Positions 20,201 to 31,884 of a DNA stretch of 64,000 bases are shown here, piece after piece. The first letter of the stretch is position 1. Each line of letters begins with the position of its first letter. Source of the DNA: Nelumbo lutea (lineage: Eukaryota > Streptophyta > Magnoliopsida > Proteales > Nelumbonaceae); assembly GCA_022828595.1 (NCBI GenBank), contig JAKGHH010000003.1, forward strand, positions 52,255,759 through 52,319,758, in the 5' to 3' direction. Position numbers and translations under genes: made by a program. A model generated the notes under the pieces. That model saw only the letters and a program-made list of their open reading frames with translations, searched no databases and had not been told where the DNA came from.

Positions 20201-21952
20201 TCACACAGTCACTAGTTTTGCTACTAGAGCAAATGTATCATGATAGTCAAGACCTTCAACTTGTGTATAGCCTTTGGTGACAAGCCGAGCTTTAAATCGT
20301 TCAATGCTACCATCAGCTTTGTACTTGATTTTATATATCCATTTTGATCCAATAGCACGCTTTCTTGGTGGTAGGTCAACAATGGTCCAAGTGTTGTTCT
20401 TTTCAAGGGCTTCAATTTCCTTGGCCATGGCTTCTCTCCATCTTGGGTCAGAAAAAGCTTGATCAAAGGTAGTGGGTTCATGGGCATTAGTACTAATTAT
20501 AGTGTTGAGCATGGCATTAGTGTTTGCATTTAAAATGGAAGGTGGGAGTTGTACAACATAATCATGGAGAGGTGAAGGTAATTGAAGTGTTCTTTGAGGC
20601 CTAGTGACTTGCTCATGAATGTGGTTAGGACTGTTTGTGTTGGTATTTTGATCAGGGATCAGTTTAGTAGTAGACTTAGGTACGGGCATGATGGTGGTGT
20701 TAATGGTGGGTTCATTAATTGGTATATTAGCGGGTTCTTGGAATGGTACTGGTACAGGTGGATAGATGTTAGTTAATGAATCTGAGGGTTGTGGTAAAGG
20801 TATGGCGGATGTGAATAAGATTATGGGAACATTAATGTCAGTGTTCTGAAAAGGGAATGTGGATTCATAAGAAACCACATCTCTAGAGGTAAAAATGCGA
20901 TGAGAAGTAAGGTAAAAAATTCTATAGTCGTTTTGCCCATGAGGATAACCCAAAAAAGTTCCTTTAGTGGCTTGACTAGAAAACTTGTCCCTTTGACATG
21001 GATGGACTTGGGCATAGCATAAGCACCCAAAGGTACGAAGATGCTCGTAGTCAGGAGGTTTGCGATAGAGTACCTCAAATGGTGATTTGCCTGATAATCG
21101 CAATGTTGAGAGCAAGCTTATGAGATAATTTGCTGTAAGAAGACATTCCCCCCAAAATGTTGTAGAGAGAGAAGCTTCAAACTAAAGAGCTCGAGTGACT
21201 TCAAGTAAATGGTGGTGTTTGCATTCAGGAATGCCATTCTTCAGGGGTGTATCTGTGCAAGATCTCTGATGAATGATACCTTTGGTAGCATAGTATCGCT
21301 GAATAGACTTTGAAATGAATTTAGAACCATTGTCCAAACGTATGCATTGTACACCATAGTTAAATTATCGCTTTACCATGGCACAAAAAGTAATGAGAAA
21401 AAATATAGCCTTTGATTTATTTCTTAAGAGATAGACCCAAGTGCATTTACTAAAATCATCAATGATAGTAAGAAAAAAATGAGCTCCAGATTGAGATGCT
21501 ATTCGGTAACTTCCCCAGATATCACAATGCACAAGCTGGAAAGGAGTAGTGGTGCAGGATACTCAAACTGGAAATGGAATTCATGTTTGTTTAGCACGAT
21601 GGCATGAATCACAACAGAAATCTCCCGGTGTGACAGGTATGCAGCTGATGAGTGAGATGTGCTGTCGTGATGCATAGCCAAGACATCTATGCCATGTTAT
21701 GTTATCTATAGTAGAAGAAGAAGGTACATGTGCTGAAGATGACTGTGAAAGGGTTGTAAAATGGTAGAGGCCATCACAGAGCTTGCCCACTCCAATCACT
21801 TTCTTGGAGGAAAGGTCCTGAAGAACACAAAATGATGGAAAAAATATAGCTACATAGTTGAGCTGATCGGTTAGTTTGTTTATAGAGAGTAGATTACATC
21901 TAAACTGTGGGAGATACAAAACATTATGTATAGTATGAGAACCAAGATTCAA
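20201..21952 (-). pseudogene. Integrase and truncated RT of element E
   Basis: The GAG-pre-integrase part (21581-21952: LYLPQFRCNLLSINKL, CDSCHRAKQT) is followed by a broken integrase core, then the open 304-codon frame 20201-21115. That frame holds the integrase C-terminus (SPFEVLYRKPPDYEHLRTFG), a Pro/Thr/Asn-rich linker and the RT start (KWIYKIKYKADGSIERFKAR). RT then jumps from LHDDLHEE straight to KPSPIPTE at about 20095-20125. The palm, including the YVDD polymerase motif, is deleted. Reverse transcription by this copy is impossible. Confidence 0.82.
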
Positions 21953-21969
21953 GACCCCTTATGAGTGGC

Positions 21970-23184
21970 TGACATAGAAGTTCCATTTGGTGAGCTAACA
22001 GACCTCTTATGACTCAAACACTAGGATGTTGTAAACATAGACTCAGATGCAAGCATGTGGTCAGAAGCACCACTATCATGATTCCAACTGGGAGGAGGTA
22101 GAACCTTACTAGAGGTATTGGCTGAAGCAAATTCAGACTTGTCATTATTAAGAAGAGAAAGAAGTTGATTGTATTGATTCATTGTGAGCCTTGGGATGGG
22201 AGAGCTAGTAGTAGTCTTTAAGGATTTAGTAGCTGCACATGATGTAGATAGAGGTTGATGTGGTGGACCCTTAGAATCAAACCGTCAGCTTGATCAATTC
22301 TTTTCCCAATTCTCTGGATATCCAATTTGCTCATAACAACAGTCTTAGGTGTGACCATTCCATTTACAGTGATCACAATGCAGTCGTTGCCTAGCTTGTC
22401 CATTTGAACCTAATCCTCGTCTATTTGGTCTAGTAGAGGCATTTAGTGCAATTGCTTCTGGATGACTAGGAGAATTACGCATAGATATCGTGAATATATG
22501 CTTTTCTTCTTGAGTGACAAGAGCATATGCATGACTCATACTAGGTAGCGGATCAGATCCAAGAATCATAGATCTAATTGAATTGAAGGATTCATTGAGT
22601 CCCATGAGAAATTGATGTAGTTTCTTCTTGTCTCTTTCAACAGCAAGAATCTTTGCTGCTCCACATGAGCATTCAGGTATGGTTATGAGTATTCCTAATT
22701 CATCCCAGAGTATTTTGAGTCTGGTGAAATAACCAGTGACTATGAGATCTCCTTGTTGGAGAGCAACCAAGTCCAGTTTTAGTTGATGTATACGAGGAGT
22801 GTTACTTTGCGAGAACCATTCTTCGAGCTCCTTCTAGATTTTAGCTACACATTCTATGAATGTTATGCTGTTGCATGTGTCACGGGACAATGAATTGAGG
22901 ATCCACAAGGTAACTATCACATTGCATTTCGTCCAAGTTGATTCTTTCAACGATGTAGCATCAGGGCATGGCAAAGATCCATCAACAAAACAGAATTTGT
23001 TCTTTGCCTTTAAAGTTGTCTTCATTGCGCGTTGCCATGTCGGGAAGTTTTCTTTGACGAGTGGAGATGAAACCAACATAGCTCCTGGATTGTCCGATGG
23101 GTGCAAGAAATATGGTGAGCTTCCATCAATCTTGAACACCATTACTAATCTTGTGGAAATGAAAACTTGAGGATCTTGTGCCAT
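21970..23184 (-). pseudogene. gag and protease of element E
   Basis: An ATG at 23184, only 10 bases from the LTR, starts MAQDPQVF; SPYFLHPSDNPGAMLVS and FPTWQRAMKTTLKAKNKF are typical of copia gag. A stop at 22834-22836 cuts it, then the frame WDELGIL, FLMGLNESFNSIRSMIL and the knuckle CDHCKWNGHT (22345-22770) continue. The protease signature DSGASDHM appears near 22065-22090 after further stops. The polyprotein is not translatable. Confidence 0.8.
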
Positions 23185-23193
23185 TCTATATCA

Positions 23194-23376
23194 TGTAAAA
23201 TGCTATCAGACACAAGAAAATAGAGGAAGAAGACTCTACACACACAAAAATATCTGACTTAGACAAGTGGGCCAAATTGGCCAACTATCAAGTGATTGAG
23301 GTCCAGCTGTCAGGTAGTTGTTAAAATGCAAGAAGCTTTATGTTACAACTGTTATAACAACACTCAGTATATGATA
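23194..23376 (-). repeat. 5' LTR of element E
   Basis: Second copy of the E LTR. Its outer end reads TGATA and then passes straight into P450 sequence, so the terminal ACA is lost. Confidence 0.8.
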
Positions 23377-23652
23377 TTGAGGGAGATAAGAGATAAACTA
23401 GAAGCACCAGTATACAATGAGGTGAGGGACATGGTTTATACCCACACCTCACTCAGCAAAAGAATGAGAATGTACCTGCTGGTACCCAGTGACATGAAAG
23501 AAGCATCCGGTGACAATGTGTTATTGGATGGGACAATAGTGAAGAAGGGCATGAGAATCACGTACCATCCTTATGCGATGGGGAGGATGGAGGGGCTATG
23601 GGGCTCCGACTGGTAGGAGTTTTGCCCTAAGAGGTGGCTAGAGAGGGACAAC

Positions 23653-24153
23653 TGAGACATAAGAAAGAGAGAAAAGACAAAGAATAAATAAAGAAGGAAC
23701 TCTAGATATCTATATCTAAACTACCTATAAAAGAGCGAATGTCCCTTCTTTCTGGAATTTTTATTAGATGTTTTTACCCCTTATCTAAGTAGCATACAAT
23801 GGGTATAAAAAGGACATATGTCTTTTACTCCCACTCCAAAAACTGCCCACTTATAATAGTTCAGAAACTGTCCACTTATAACTATTCAAAAGCTGCTCAT
23901 GAATTGTAAATAGTTTTTTGTCTTAGAAATATTGTCACGTGCAAATGCACGTGCATGTTTACTAGTCTACTTATAATGATCAGAAGTAGAGATCGATTAC
24001 AATTGTAATTGTATAGGATAATGAAGAAGTAACAATAAGTAGGATAAGCTAGGACTCTAGAGAGAGTGGTTATTCTAATCTTATCATGATGTGATAGAGT
24101 TTACATTGTGATTAACTTAGGATTATCCTAATCCTGATCTAATACTGTTAACA
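23653..24153 (-). repeat. 3' LTR of element F, split by a Helitron
   Basis: Ends are TGAGACATAAG at the left and CTGTTAACA at the right. A 257-bp Helitron (23709-23965) sits inside, leaving about 244 bp of LTR proper. Confidence 0.75.
23709..23965 (+). mobile_element. Short non-autonomous Helitron (257 bp)
   Basis: The 5' end TCTATATCTAAACTACC is preceded by A. The 3' end shows a palindrome CACGTGC-AAAT-GCACGTG, eight bases of spacer and then CTAG followed by T. That is the hallmark of plant Helitrons: TC start, hairpin, CTRR end, insertion between A and T with no site duplication. There is no coding capacity. The exact 5' base is less certain than the 3' end. Confidence 0.75.
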
Positions 24154-24359
24154 TGCCCCCTCAAGCTGAATGGGGCAATGTGAAGCTTGGACCGAAGTAG
24201 GTCAAACCAAGATGAAGGCAATGGCTTTGTGAAAATATCAACAATCTGGTTAGAAGTAGGAATGTAACGAATTTGAAGTTGCTTTCTAGTAGATAGGTCT
24301 CAGAGAAAATGATAATCGACCATTACATGTTTGGTTCGAGCATGAAAAAATTGGATTAC

Positions 24360-25840
24360 CAGCTAAATAAGTAGCTCCAATGTTGTCGCACCATGCAACA
24401 GGAACTGGTATAGAATACCCCAAATCAACAAGGAGAGATTGAATCCATAAGATTTCAGTAAAGGAGTTAGTTGGAGCATGAAATTTAGATTCTGTCCTTG
24501 AGCAAGCAATGATGGCTTACTTCTTGGAGCTCCATGAAATGAGATTAGGCCCAAGGTAAGCTAAGTAGCTAGCAGTGGAATGCTGATCATCAGGACAGAT
24601 TGCCCAATTGGCATTGGAATAGTTAGTGAGAACAATCTCAGGAGACAGTTGAAACTGGAGGCCATATTCAACAATAGCCTTCAGATACCATAGTATCCAT
24701 TTCACTGCACTCCAGTGTTCATCAGTTGGACAATAGAGGAACTAGGACACTTTGTTTACTACAAAGGAGATGTTCAGTCTTGTCAAGGTAACATATTGGA
24801 GAGCACCAAGAACATTGCGGTATTATGTAGGGTTTGAAAGAGGCATGCCAGAGAACTTGGATAATTTATCTGAAGTGGCCATAGGAGTGGAGAGAGGTTT
24901 GATGCCATCAAGATGAGTGTGATAAATTAATTCAGCAATGTACTTCTATCGAGATAAGTGCAAGCTAGAGGAATTATACTGGGTGTCAATGCTAAGAAAA
25001 TAGTGCAAGGTACCCAAATCTTTTAGTGGAAAGATTTTGGATAGACAACACAAGAAATCATCAATCATAGTGGAGGAGTTCCTAGTAAGAATAATGTTAT
25101 CAACATAAATGAGAATAAATAATTTAGTGCCACCACGATCAAAGATAAATAGAGAGAGATTAGCAGCAGAATTCTAAAAACCCATATGTAGAAGAGTGCT
25201 ACTGATTCGAGAATACCAAGCTCTTGGGGCCTGCTTGAGACCATACAGAGCCTTACGAAGTTTGCAAACATGATTAGGGTAGGAAGGATCTTCAAACCCT
25301 TTCGGTTGGTGAACATAGATGTCCTCATCCAGAAGACCATGCAAGAAGGCATTATTGACATCCAGTTGGTGAACCGGCCAATTGTGAGAGACAACAAGAG
25401 CTAGTATTGTGCAAATAGTCACAGGTTTAATGACCGGACTAAATGTGTCAAAATAATCAAAACTTGAAAATCTGATTAAAGCCTTGTGCTACAAGACAAG
25501 CTTTGTAGCAGTTGAGAGTGCCATCTGAATGTTATCTTTGTTTTAAACATCCACTTAGTGCTGATAACATTCATATCAAAGTGTAAGAAACAAGTTCCCA
25601 TGTCCCGTTACTAATTAGAGCATTATACTCTTTTTGCATAGCATTATGCCAATGAGGGGATCTCATGGCCTCAATGTGAGAATGAGGTTTTGCCTCTCGA
25701 AAAGTGAGGAAAGAGATAATGGAGTTGGGGAGAGGGTACCTCGAGACCTGATTAGAATGTACTGATAATGTGCCATCCATGGATTGTGTAATCAGAGTGA
25801 GTATGAACCAAAGCTGGAACAACTGGTGCACTATCAAGAA
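24360..25840 (-). pseudogene. RT-RNase H of element F, polymerase motif mutated
   Basis: On the minus strand, QLDVNNAFLHGLLDEDIYVHQ and CKLRKALYGLKQAPRAWYSR (25174-25422) define RT. Further on the polymerase motif reads ILIYVDNIIL, with Asn in place of the second catalytic Asp of YVDD (about 25090-25110). RNase H follows (WILWYLKAIVEYGLQF, CDNIGATYLAG). Several in-frame stops divide the region. The Asp-to-Asn change alone would be expected to stop polymerisation. Confidence 0.78.
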
Positions 25841-26049
25841 TATGCTAAATAGTGCGATATCGAATTAGAAGAGTGGTAGAAGTCATAGATTGCTGAGTTG
25901 GAGGAGAAAAAGAAGAAGCAATATGTTTAGGACTTGGCAGATAGGCAGTTGCTGATGGAGGAGAGACATGTACAAAAGGAGAATACCAGGGCAGTACTAA
26001 AATAAATATCCCAGTGGAAGAAACTCCTCTAGAGCCAAGGACGGTGGTG

Positions 26050-28200
26050 AAAAACCTAGAAATAGAGACTCATCAAAGACAACATGCCTTGCAATAAATA
26101 ATCTGCCAAAAGTCGAATGAAAATGGCGATACCCTTTATGAGTATGACTGTACCCAAGAAAGATACACTACAATGATCTAAACATAAATTTGTGATTATT
26201 ATACGGCTAGAGAAAAGGATAACAAGCACATCCAAAATATTTGAGCATAGAATAATTTGGTGGCCGTTGAAAAAGCACCTCATAAGGAGATCGACTATGA
26301 AGAGAGGCAGTAGGAAGTCTGTTAATCAAGTAAACTGTAGTTTCAACTACATCTACCTAGAAGGAAAACATGAGCTTTGAGGAGGCCAATAGAGAAAGGG
26401 TCAATTCAATGATGTGCTGATGCTTCCGTTCAACTGTTCCGTTCTGTTCATGAGTGTGAGGAGAGGTGAGATGATGAGTGATACCTTGCGAGTCCAAGTA
26501 ATTGGATAATTTGTGGTACTCTCCTCCCTAGCCGGATTGAAATGATCGAATTTTGGCATTAAATAGCACTTGCACATGCTGCTTAAATTTTAGAAAAATA
26601 TCAAATACCTCTGACTTTTGACTCATAGGATAAATCAAAGAAAATTTTGAATAATCATAAAAAATAAAACATAATAGCAATGCCCATTATTTGACTTAAC
26701 TGGGACTGGTTCCCATACATCTCAAAAGATTAATTATAAAGGACTCTTTGACTGAGAAGAAGAAGACTGTAATGATAACCTATGTTTTTTACCCATCTGA
26801 CATGACTCACACACTAAACTAAGCGACTTATCTGAAATGTAAGGAAGACCAAACTGAGAAATAACTTGTCATATGATTCGAAGAGCTCCATGTCCTAATT
26901 GTAAATGCCATCCTTGAATCGTGGTTCACTCCCCAATCAAAGCCTATGGAGATGATGTGGAGACAGTAGCAGACGAAAAAATGGTAGTGGATGATGAAAA
27001 GCAGTGTAAAGTATAAACCATCTATATTGACCCCCCGTAGAAGAACTATCCCCATATAATCCTTCACAAAACAACAATCACGATAGAATTCAAAATACAT
27101 ATCATCATCTCTAGTGAAACAATTGATATATAATAGATTTTTGTAGATAGCAGGAACATGATAGATATCATTTAAGTTGAAAGCAAATTGATTAAATAGA
27201 AGATAAGAATTTCCAGTATGAAGAATGCGCAAATCTTGCCCATTACCAACTTTAGCTTGATCAGAAACCATGTATTCTGACTGATTATGCAAGTTGTCAA
27301 TATTTGGGTCAAACATCGAGTTCCCATTATGGGGACCGAACTGGTACTGAGGAGTTTGAAAACCTCCATGAAATACTAAAGGATCATTAGCTGAATTATC
27401 ATTCTGAAAACTAAAGGCATATCTGACTTTGCGGCATTGCAGTGTGCCATGACAATTTTTAATGCAAATTTGACAAACGATACTAGGATTTTTATTACCA
27501 CGACCTCCACTAGAAAACTAAATTGGAAACTGTTGTTGTTGATTATTTTGATAAAACTGCTGATGATTAAATGGGAAGGGTCCTCGACCCCTACCCCTAC
27601 CATAGCTACTATTAAAATTAGGAAATTGTTGAAAATGTTGATTGGGTTTTCCTTGCTATGAGGAAATTTTATTTTTTGTACTAGAAAAATTAGCATTAAC
27701 GGATCCATCATTCAAAGAGCAAGATTGTTCCTCAAGCCAGTTTTCATGGTTGAGTAACAATCCCATAATGTCTAGAATACCAAGATTATCAACATCAGGA
27801 CGATTGGTAAGAGCAATAACAACTGATTCATATTCACTACCGAAACTAGCGAGAATGAAAAGAACGAGATCAGATTTGGTTACTAGTTCAGAGACTGTTT
27901 GCGATTGATTTCGCCCGTTGAATGTAAGCAAAGATGGATAGGGATCCCTTTTTTAGACTCTAAAGTTGTCTTCTCAACTGTAGAATCCTCAACTTAGAGT
28001 AAATCGAATAGCCTTTTCGCCAGTATACCCCAAACTTCTGCTGAAGTGGAGAGTGTGACTACTTGCGCCATGACACCTTTAGTGAGTGACAAAATCAACC
28101 AACTCAACATGAGCTGATCCAGATCACACCATCATTTGAACTCTAGATTTGGAATGGTTCCGTACCATTTGGATTTTCGATCTCTAGAGGTGGAGGTTTC
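26050..28200 (-). pseudogene. gag and integrase remnants of element F
   Basis: Gag residues SELVTKSDLVLFILASFGSE and IALTNRPD (27656-27931) and an upstream block LSLTKGVMAQVVTLSTSAEV (about 28020-28100) are recognisable. GAG-pre-integrase text follows (FAFNLNDIYHVPAIYKNLL, about 27110-27200). Integrase survives only as scattered pieces between 26050 and 26850, with many stops and frame changes. Confidence 0.7.
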
Positions 28201-28215
28201 TTCTTGCCCCCCTGA

Positions 28216-28575
28216 ACCGGTTTTGAAAAAAAAAAAAAAAGAAAAAAATGTATCGATTCGCCTAGTGCGCCAGTAGAACCTTGACGGTTCAATCGCCTAG
28301 GTCAACGATTTGTTGACCAACTCAACGTTTTATGGCCAAAATCTGGTTTTGGCGAAAAGCAAAATAGGTTCCCGATTTTTCCAGTCTGACCATTCGAACT
28401 GAACGATCAACCCATTTTGACAAAAAAAAAAAACGATTAAAACTGTTGAACGGTTCGAATGGTTCAATCACTTGAGTCAGCATTTTGTTGACCAAATCAA
28501 CGTTTTTTTGGCCAAAATCCAATTTTGGCATCCGGTCTGACCGTCTGTCTAGTCTGGTTTTGAAAACCATGAAAA
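28216..28575. repeat. GGTTC-rich repeat with internal duplication
   Basis: The block begins AACCGGTTTTGAAA and ends GGTTTTGAAAACCATG. Two ~180-bp halves match each other, each containing 'tttgttgaccaa.tcaacgtttt' and then 'ggccaaaatc'. Such 'confronted GGTTC' blocks are common plant repeats, probably degraded ends of hAT-like elements. Confidence 0.45.
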
Positions 28576-29260
28576 AGTAATAACATTTAATTGTATAAAT
28601 GTATATTTTATTATTTATTATTTTACATAAATAAATAGTAGTAGTGTCAAATTTCCAATAATTTCATAAAACAATATTAGTAATATTATTAATAATACTT
28701 TTATTAATTAATAAGTTTTGAATATTATTAATCATGGTTAATTGTTAGTAATTAGAAACAATGTTATTAATTATTATCAAATATTAAAAGTATTGTTAAT
28801 TATTGTTAACATTATTTTATTAATCATTAATTATTAATATTAATAATTATTTTTTAATTATTATTACTAAATTTGGTTAATATTAATATCATTGTTTGTT
28901 ATTAAATATTATTAATTCTTATTAATATTATTTTTATTAATTATTAATTTTTTTTGTAATTTATTAATGTTTTTCTATTATATATATTACTAAAAAATAA
29001 AATATTGTGTTTTAATGATTAACAACATAGATAATCTCACATGTTGTAGCTGAGATGCATGGAATCAAACAAAAGATGTGTACAGAAATGTGCCACACCT
29101 TATAGAACACCCATTAAGGTGTGGTATGGATTAATACACACATTTATGTCCATGGTGCAGAACAACTATTCTGTTGGAGTGTGTTGTGCTTTCATTCACT
29201 GAATGAAAACACACCACCCAATTTCTCATATAAGTTACAGAACACTCCCTAAATAGTGAA
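28576..29260. repeat. AT-rich relic related to the PIF-like element at 52958
   Basis: After 450 bp of ATT/AAT-rich sequence, 29020-29230 shares order and words with 54225-54420: 'acaacatagat.atctca', 'atgcatggaatcaaa', 'aggtgtggtatgga', 'ttgttggggtgtg'. The matching left end is not present here, so this is a truncated member. Confidence 0.5.
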
Positions 29261-29296
29261 TTTGACAATTTTCAACAGTTTGTCGATTGCATTGTT

Positions 29297-30605
29297 TTGA
29301 AAATTAGACCGGATCAGATGATTGAACCGTTTGACCTGGGAACCGGTAAGGACTCTAGGTCCACTTATAGTCTAGACTGTTATTTGTAAAAAAAAAGTTG
29401 GAAATGTGAAAGAACCGTGGTCAAATCGCAAAACCATTTGACTCGAGTAGCGTGGGAACCGGTAAGAACCGCATGACGTAGTTCGTGCGTTATGTTTTAT
29501 TATTTTTTGCAATTTAAATAAAAATAAAAAATAAAAAAATCATTTGAGTCCAAATTCCCAAATCGAATTGGGACTAGGTTTTTGTAGAATGAAAATTCCA
29601 TTTTCGTTATTTTCCTTTTCTTTTTCTCATCTTACTTCCATTTGACCTCCGATGACTACTGGCGACCAGCGGTTTTGCAATGGCAACCTTCTTTTCTTTC
29701 TCTCAATCTCTATTTCTCACTTGAGTGGTTGAGTCCATCTGACCTCTGACCTCCAACAACATCCAGCAATCTAAGGCGACCAGAGGTCGGTGGTTTTGTA
29801 GTGACGATCGACGAGTTCTTTAGTTGTAGCAGCAATTTTAGCTCTGCTTTTGGATTTTTTTACCTTTGCCGACGAGTCTTTAGTTGCAATGACGGTTGTA
29901 ATCATCGACGACCATTCCAAACAAAATATTTTGACTGGTGGTCTCATTCTCCTCCTCTCTCTAAGACAGTGTGACACCACCATTACCAACGGTGATGGAG
30001 ATATAATTTTTTTTGTTTATTTTATTAGCAAATTGCTAATTTGCTATTCATTAATTGCTTTTGTGAATCAAAGTGTTTTTATATAATTTATTATTTTTTT
30101 CAAATCCTTTATAATTTGCTATGCGCGATTTATAATGTAAACCATGTAAATCATGGTTATGATTTTCTAGAATGGGAAAAAAAATAAAGGAATTTCTTCT
30201 TTTATTGGTAATGAATATATAGGTTCTTTTCCATTTTGGTTGGATATTTCATCTTCTAGGGATAGGGTGTTGAGTACATATGACGTCTTCGGGAGACTTG
30301 GCGATTGAACATAGGAAGAAGGTTTTAATTTTCTGTATCTTTTGCAATTTTCTGCGTTTTTTGTTTTTGTTACATTTTATTTTATTTTTTATATTTATAT
30401 ATTTATAGTTTTTCATATGATGTGTTTCCTACATTTTTTCCTTTTTATTTATTTAACTTTTATGGTATATTTCATTATTTATAAATACTGTTTTGTTTTA
30501 TTTTATTTATGATGTCACGGGTTCATCCATTCTATTCGGACGGTTGACCCACTGAACTAGAAAATGGTGGCAAGAACGGTTTCATTTTCAGTTAGGTTTT
30601 CAAAA
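29297..30605. mobile_element. Putative non-autonomous TIR element
   Basis: The stretch opens with TTTTGAAAATTAGACCGG and closes with GGTTTTCAAAACC, with 'GGTTT'/'AACCGG' blocks at both ends and AT-rich non-coding sequence between. No convincing site duplication was found, so the limits are approximate. Confidence 0.35.
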
Positions 30606-30782
30606 CCTTCATATGTCCCACATACATTTTCCCCCTCTATGTAAATCCTAATTTTCTTCCATAAACCCTATACCTGGCACCCTTGTTTCAAGACTCCCCA
30701 ATTTTGATATTTCTGTTGATTCTCTGTGATCGAGACTCATACACCACTGACTATCTTCTTTTTTATTGAAAGTGATAGAGAA

Positions 30783-31094
30783 TGTCACGGACCTCTTCTC
30801 ATTGCTGAGAAGAGAGGCTAGGGTTACCCCAAGCTATGGTGGTGACACGGCTCGAAGGGGAAACTCTAAAGTCGGTAAAGGGGAAGAAACAAGTTTAGTC
30901 TGTAAAAGCATGCCGTTTATTATCTTCCTTCGGTTATTTATAGTAGTTTTAGTAGGTTACAATCATTGCCATGTCATAAAAAATAACAACCTAATAATGA
31001 GCAATCGTAACCAACTATGGTTGTGCTATAACGGCTTGCAGAAAGGTTCAGGGAGTATTCCCGAGTTAGGTGAGAGCATGGTTAACGCGTGACA
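30783..31094 (-). repeat. 3' LTR of element G
   Basis: The 312-bp repeat starts TGTCACGG and ends GCGTGACA. It shares the 'aataacaacctaataatgagcaa' block and the ends with 34963-35158. Confidence 0.85.
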
Positions 31095-31369
31095 CTCCCC
31101 TCCCCTTGGACAGTGGCTTGTCCACGAGTTGGAAATCGTTGGCCGAGCTGGTCCAAAGCCTCCCATGTGGCGTCTGTTGGCGGAAATCTTTCCCATTACA
31201 CCAACATTTCAGTTGTAGCCTGGTTGCCTCGCCAAACCATCCGTCTACCCAACAACTTCTTCGAGTAAGGAAGAAGAGATCCGTCGAGTGCCATAGGCGG
31301 TAGCGTAGAATGGATTCAGGTCGGGTCACCGACAGAAACATGCACAACCAGGTGGCTTGGGCAGGTTGA

Positions 31370-31815
31370 GTTTGTACTCTACTTCTTCGACCCTAGCCAG
31401 GATCTAATATGGTCCATAATAACGCGCAACCAGTTTTTGTGACCGGCGGACAACAACAAACATCTGCTGATAGGGTTGTAACCGAAGGTACACCCAGTCC
31501 CCAACTTGGAAACTTCACCCCATCCTCTTCCTGTCAGCCAAGCGCTTCATTGGATTCCGTGCTCTACCCAAAATTTCTCTGAGAACCCGAAGGGCCTGGT
31601 ATCGTTCCTTCAACTCTTCTTCCACGGCTTGCACCCGGGTGGTACCAGGGACATAGGTTAGGAGGGAGGGTGGCGGTTGTCCATACAATGCTTCATAAGC
31701 GGTGGTATTGGTGGAAGAGTGGTGTGAGGTGTTGTACCACCATTCTGCTAGCGTTAACCAACGAAGCACCGGAGGTAGGTTTCAATCATCTTATTGACAA
31801 TCTTGATGTAACCGT
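31370..31815 (-). pseudogene. Gypsy integrase C-terminal end of element G
   Basis: The minus strand encodes VNKMIETYLRCFVG, a stop/frame change, then LTLAEWWYNTSHHSSTNTTA, YEALYGQPPPSLLTYVPG and, after another break, VGDWVYLRLQPYQQ. These are the end of the integrase core and the C-terminal domain of Ty3/gypsy polymerases. Upstream similarity stops near 31815, at the junction with the GC-rich block. Confidence 0.8.
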
Positions 31816-31884
31816 TTCTGGTCATGTACCAATTTTTTATGATGTATAATTTTTTTTTTTGGCTAAGTACCTCGTTATTTGACC

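Larger units (their letters stand above)
19158..23376 (-). mobile_element. Copia retrotransposon E inside the CYP94 pseudogene
   Basis: A minus-strand element of about 4.2 kb has LTRs at 19158-19376 and 23194-23376. The polypurine tract GAAGAGGG (minus strand) abuts the 3' LTR at 19376. Gag, protease, integrase, RT and RNase H follow in copia order on the minus strand. P450 sequence flanks both ends, but about 20 bp of the P450 and the last bases of the right LTR are missing, so no clean site duplication is seen. The element lacks the middle of RT and the usual primer site. Confidence 0.88.
15899..23652 (+). pseudogene. CYP94 cytochrome P450 pseudogene, broken by elements D and E
   Basis: Three segments align in order with the intact CYP94 genes of this window. 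Segment 15899-16327 (residues ~1-145) shows KLPRSYPLI, SNVQH and LYPKGDFFR. Segment 18677-19157 covers about residues 150-320, with AFDNICKI and an altered I-helix (SGQDTT where the paralogues have AGRDTT). Segment 23377-23652 (~330-420) shows DEVRDMVYTH and YHPYAMGRMEGLWGS. Element D splits it with a perfect 5-bp duplication and element E splits it again. The frame shifts soon after the ATG, VQHIL is broken, in-frame stops occur, the ExxR motif is altered, and about 66 bp are missing near 18720. The 3' end with the heme-binding Cys loop is absent from the window; element F starts where it should continue. Confidence 0.92.
23653..28215 (-). mobile_element. Copia retrotransposon F, 3' part, truncated at its 5' end
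   Basis: A minus-strand element begins with its 3' LTR (23653-24153) directly against CYP94 pseudogene sequence. The polypurine tract TGAGGGGGCA (minus) abuts the LTR at 24154. RNase H (~24360-24900), RT (~24900-25840), integrase (~26050-27250) and gag (27376-28200) follow. The gag N-terminus, primer site and 5' LTR are missing: at about 28215 the sequence changes abruptly into an A-rich run and a 'GGTTC' repeat. The missing 3' end of the P450 should lie beyond the lost 5' LTR, so one deletion may have removed both. Confidence 0.85.

Noticed and set aside
23951..23958. CRISPR-like or regulatory palindrome GCACGTGC
   Set aside because: The palindrome plus CTAG end is better explained as a Helitron terminus; there is no repeat array.
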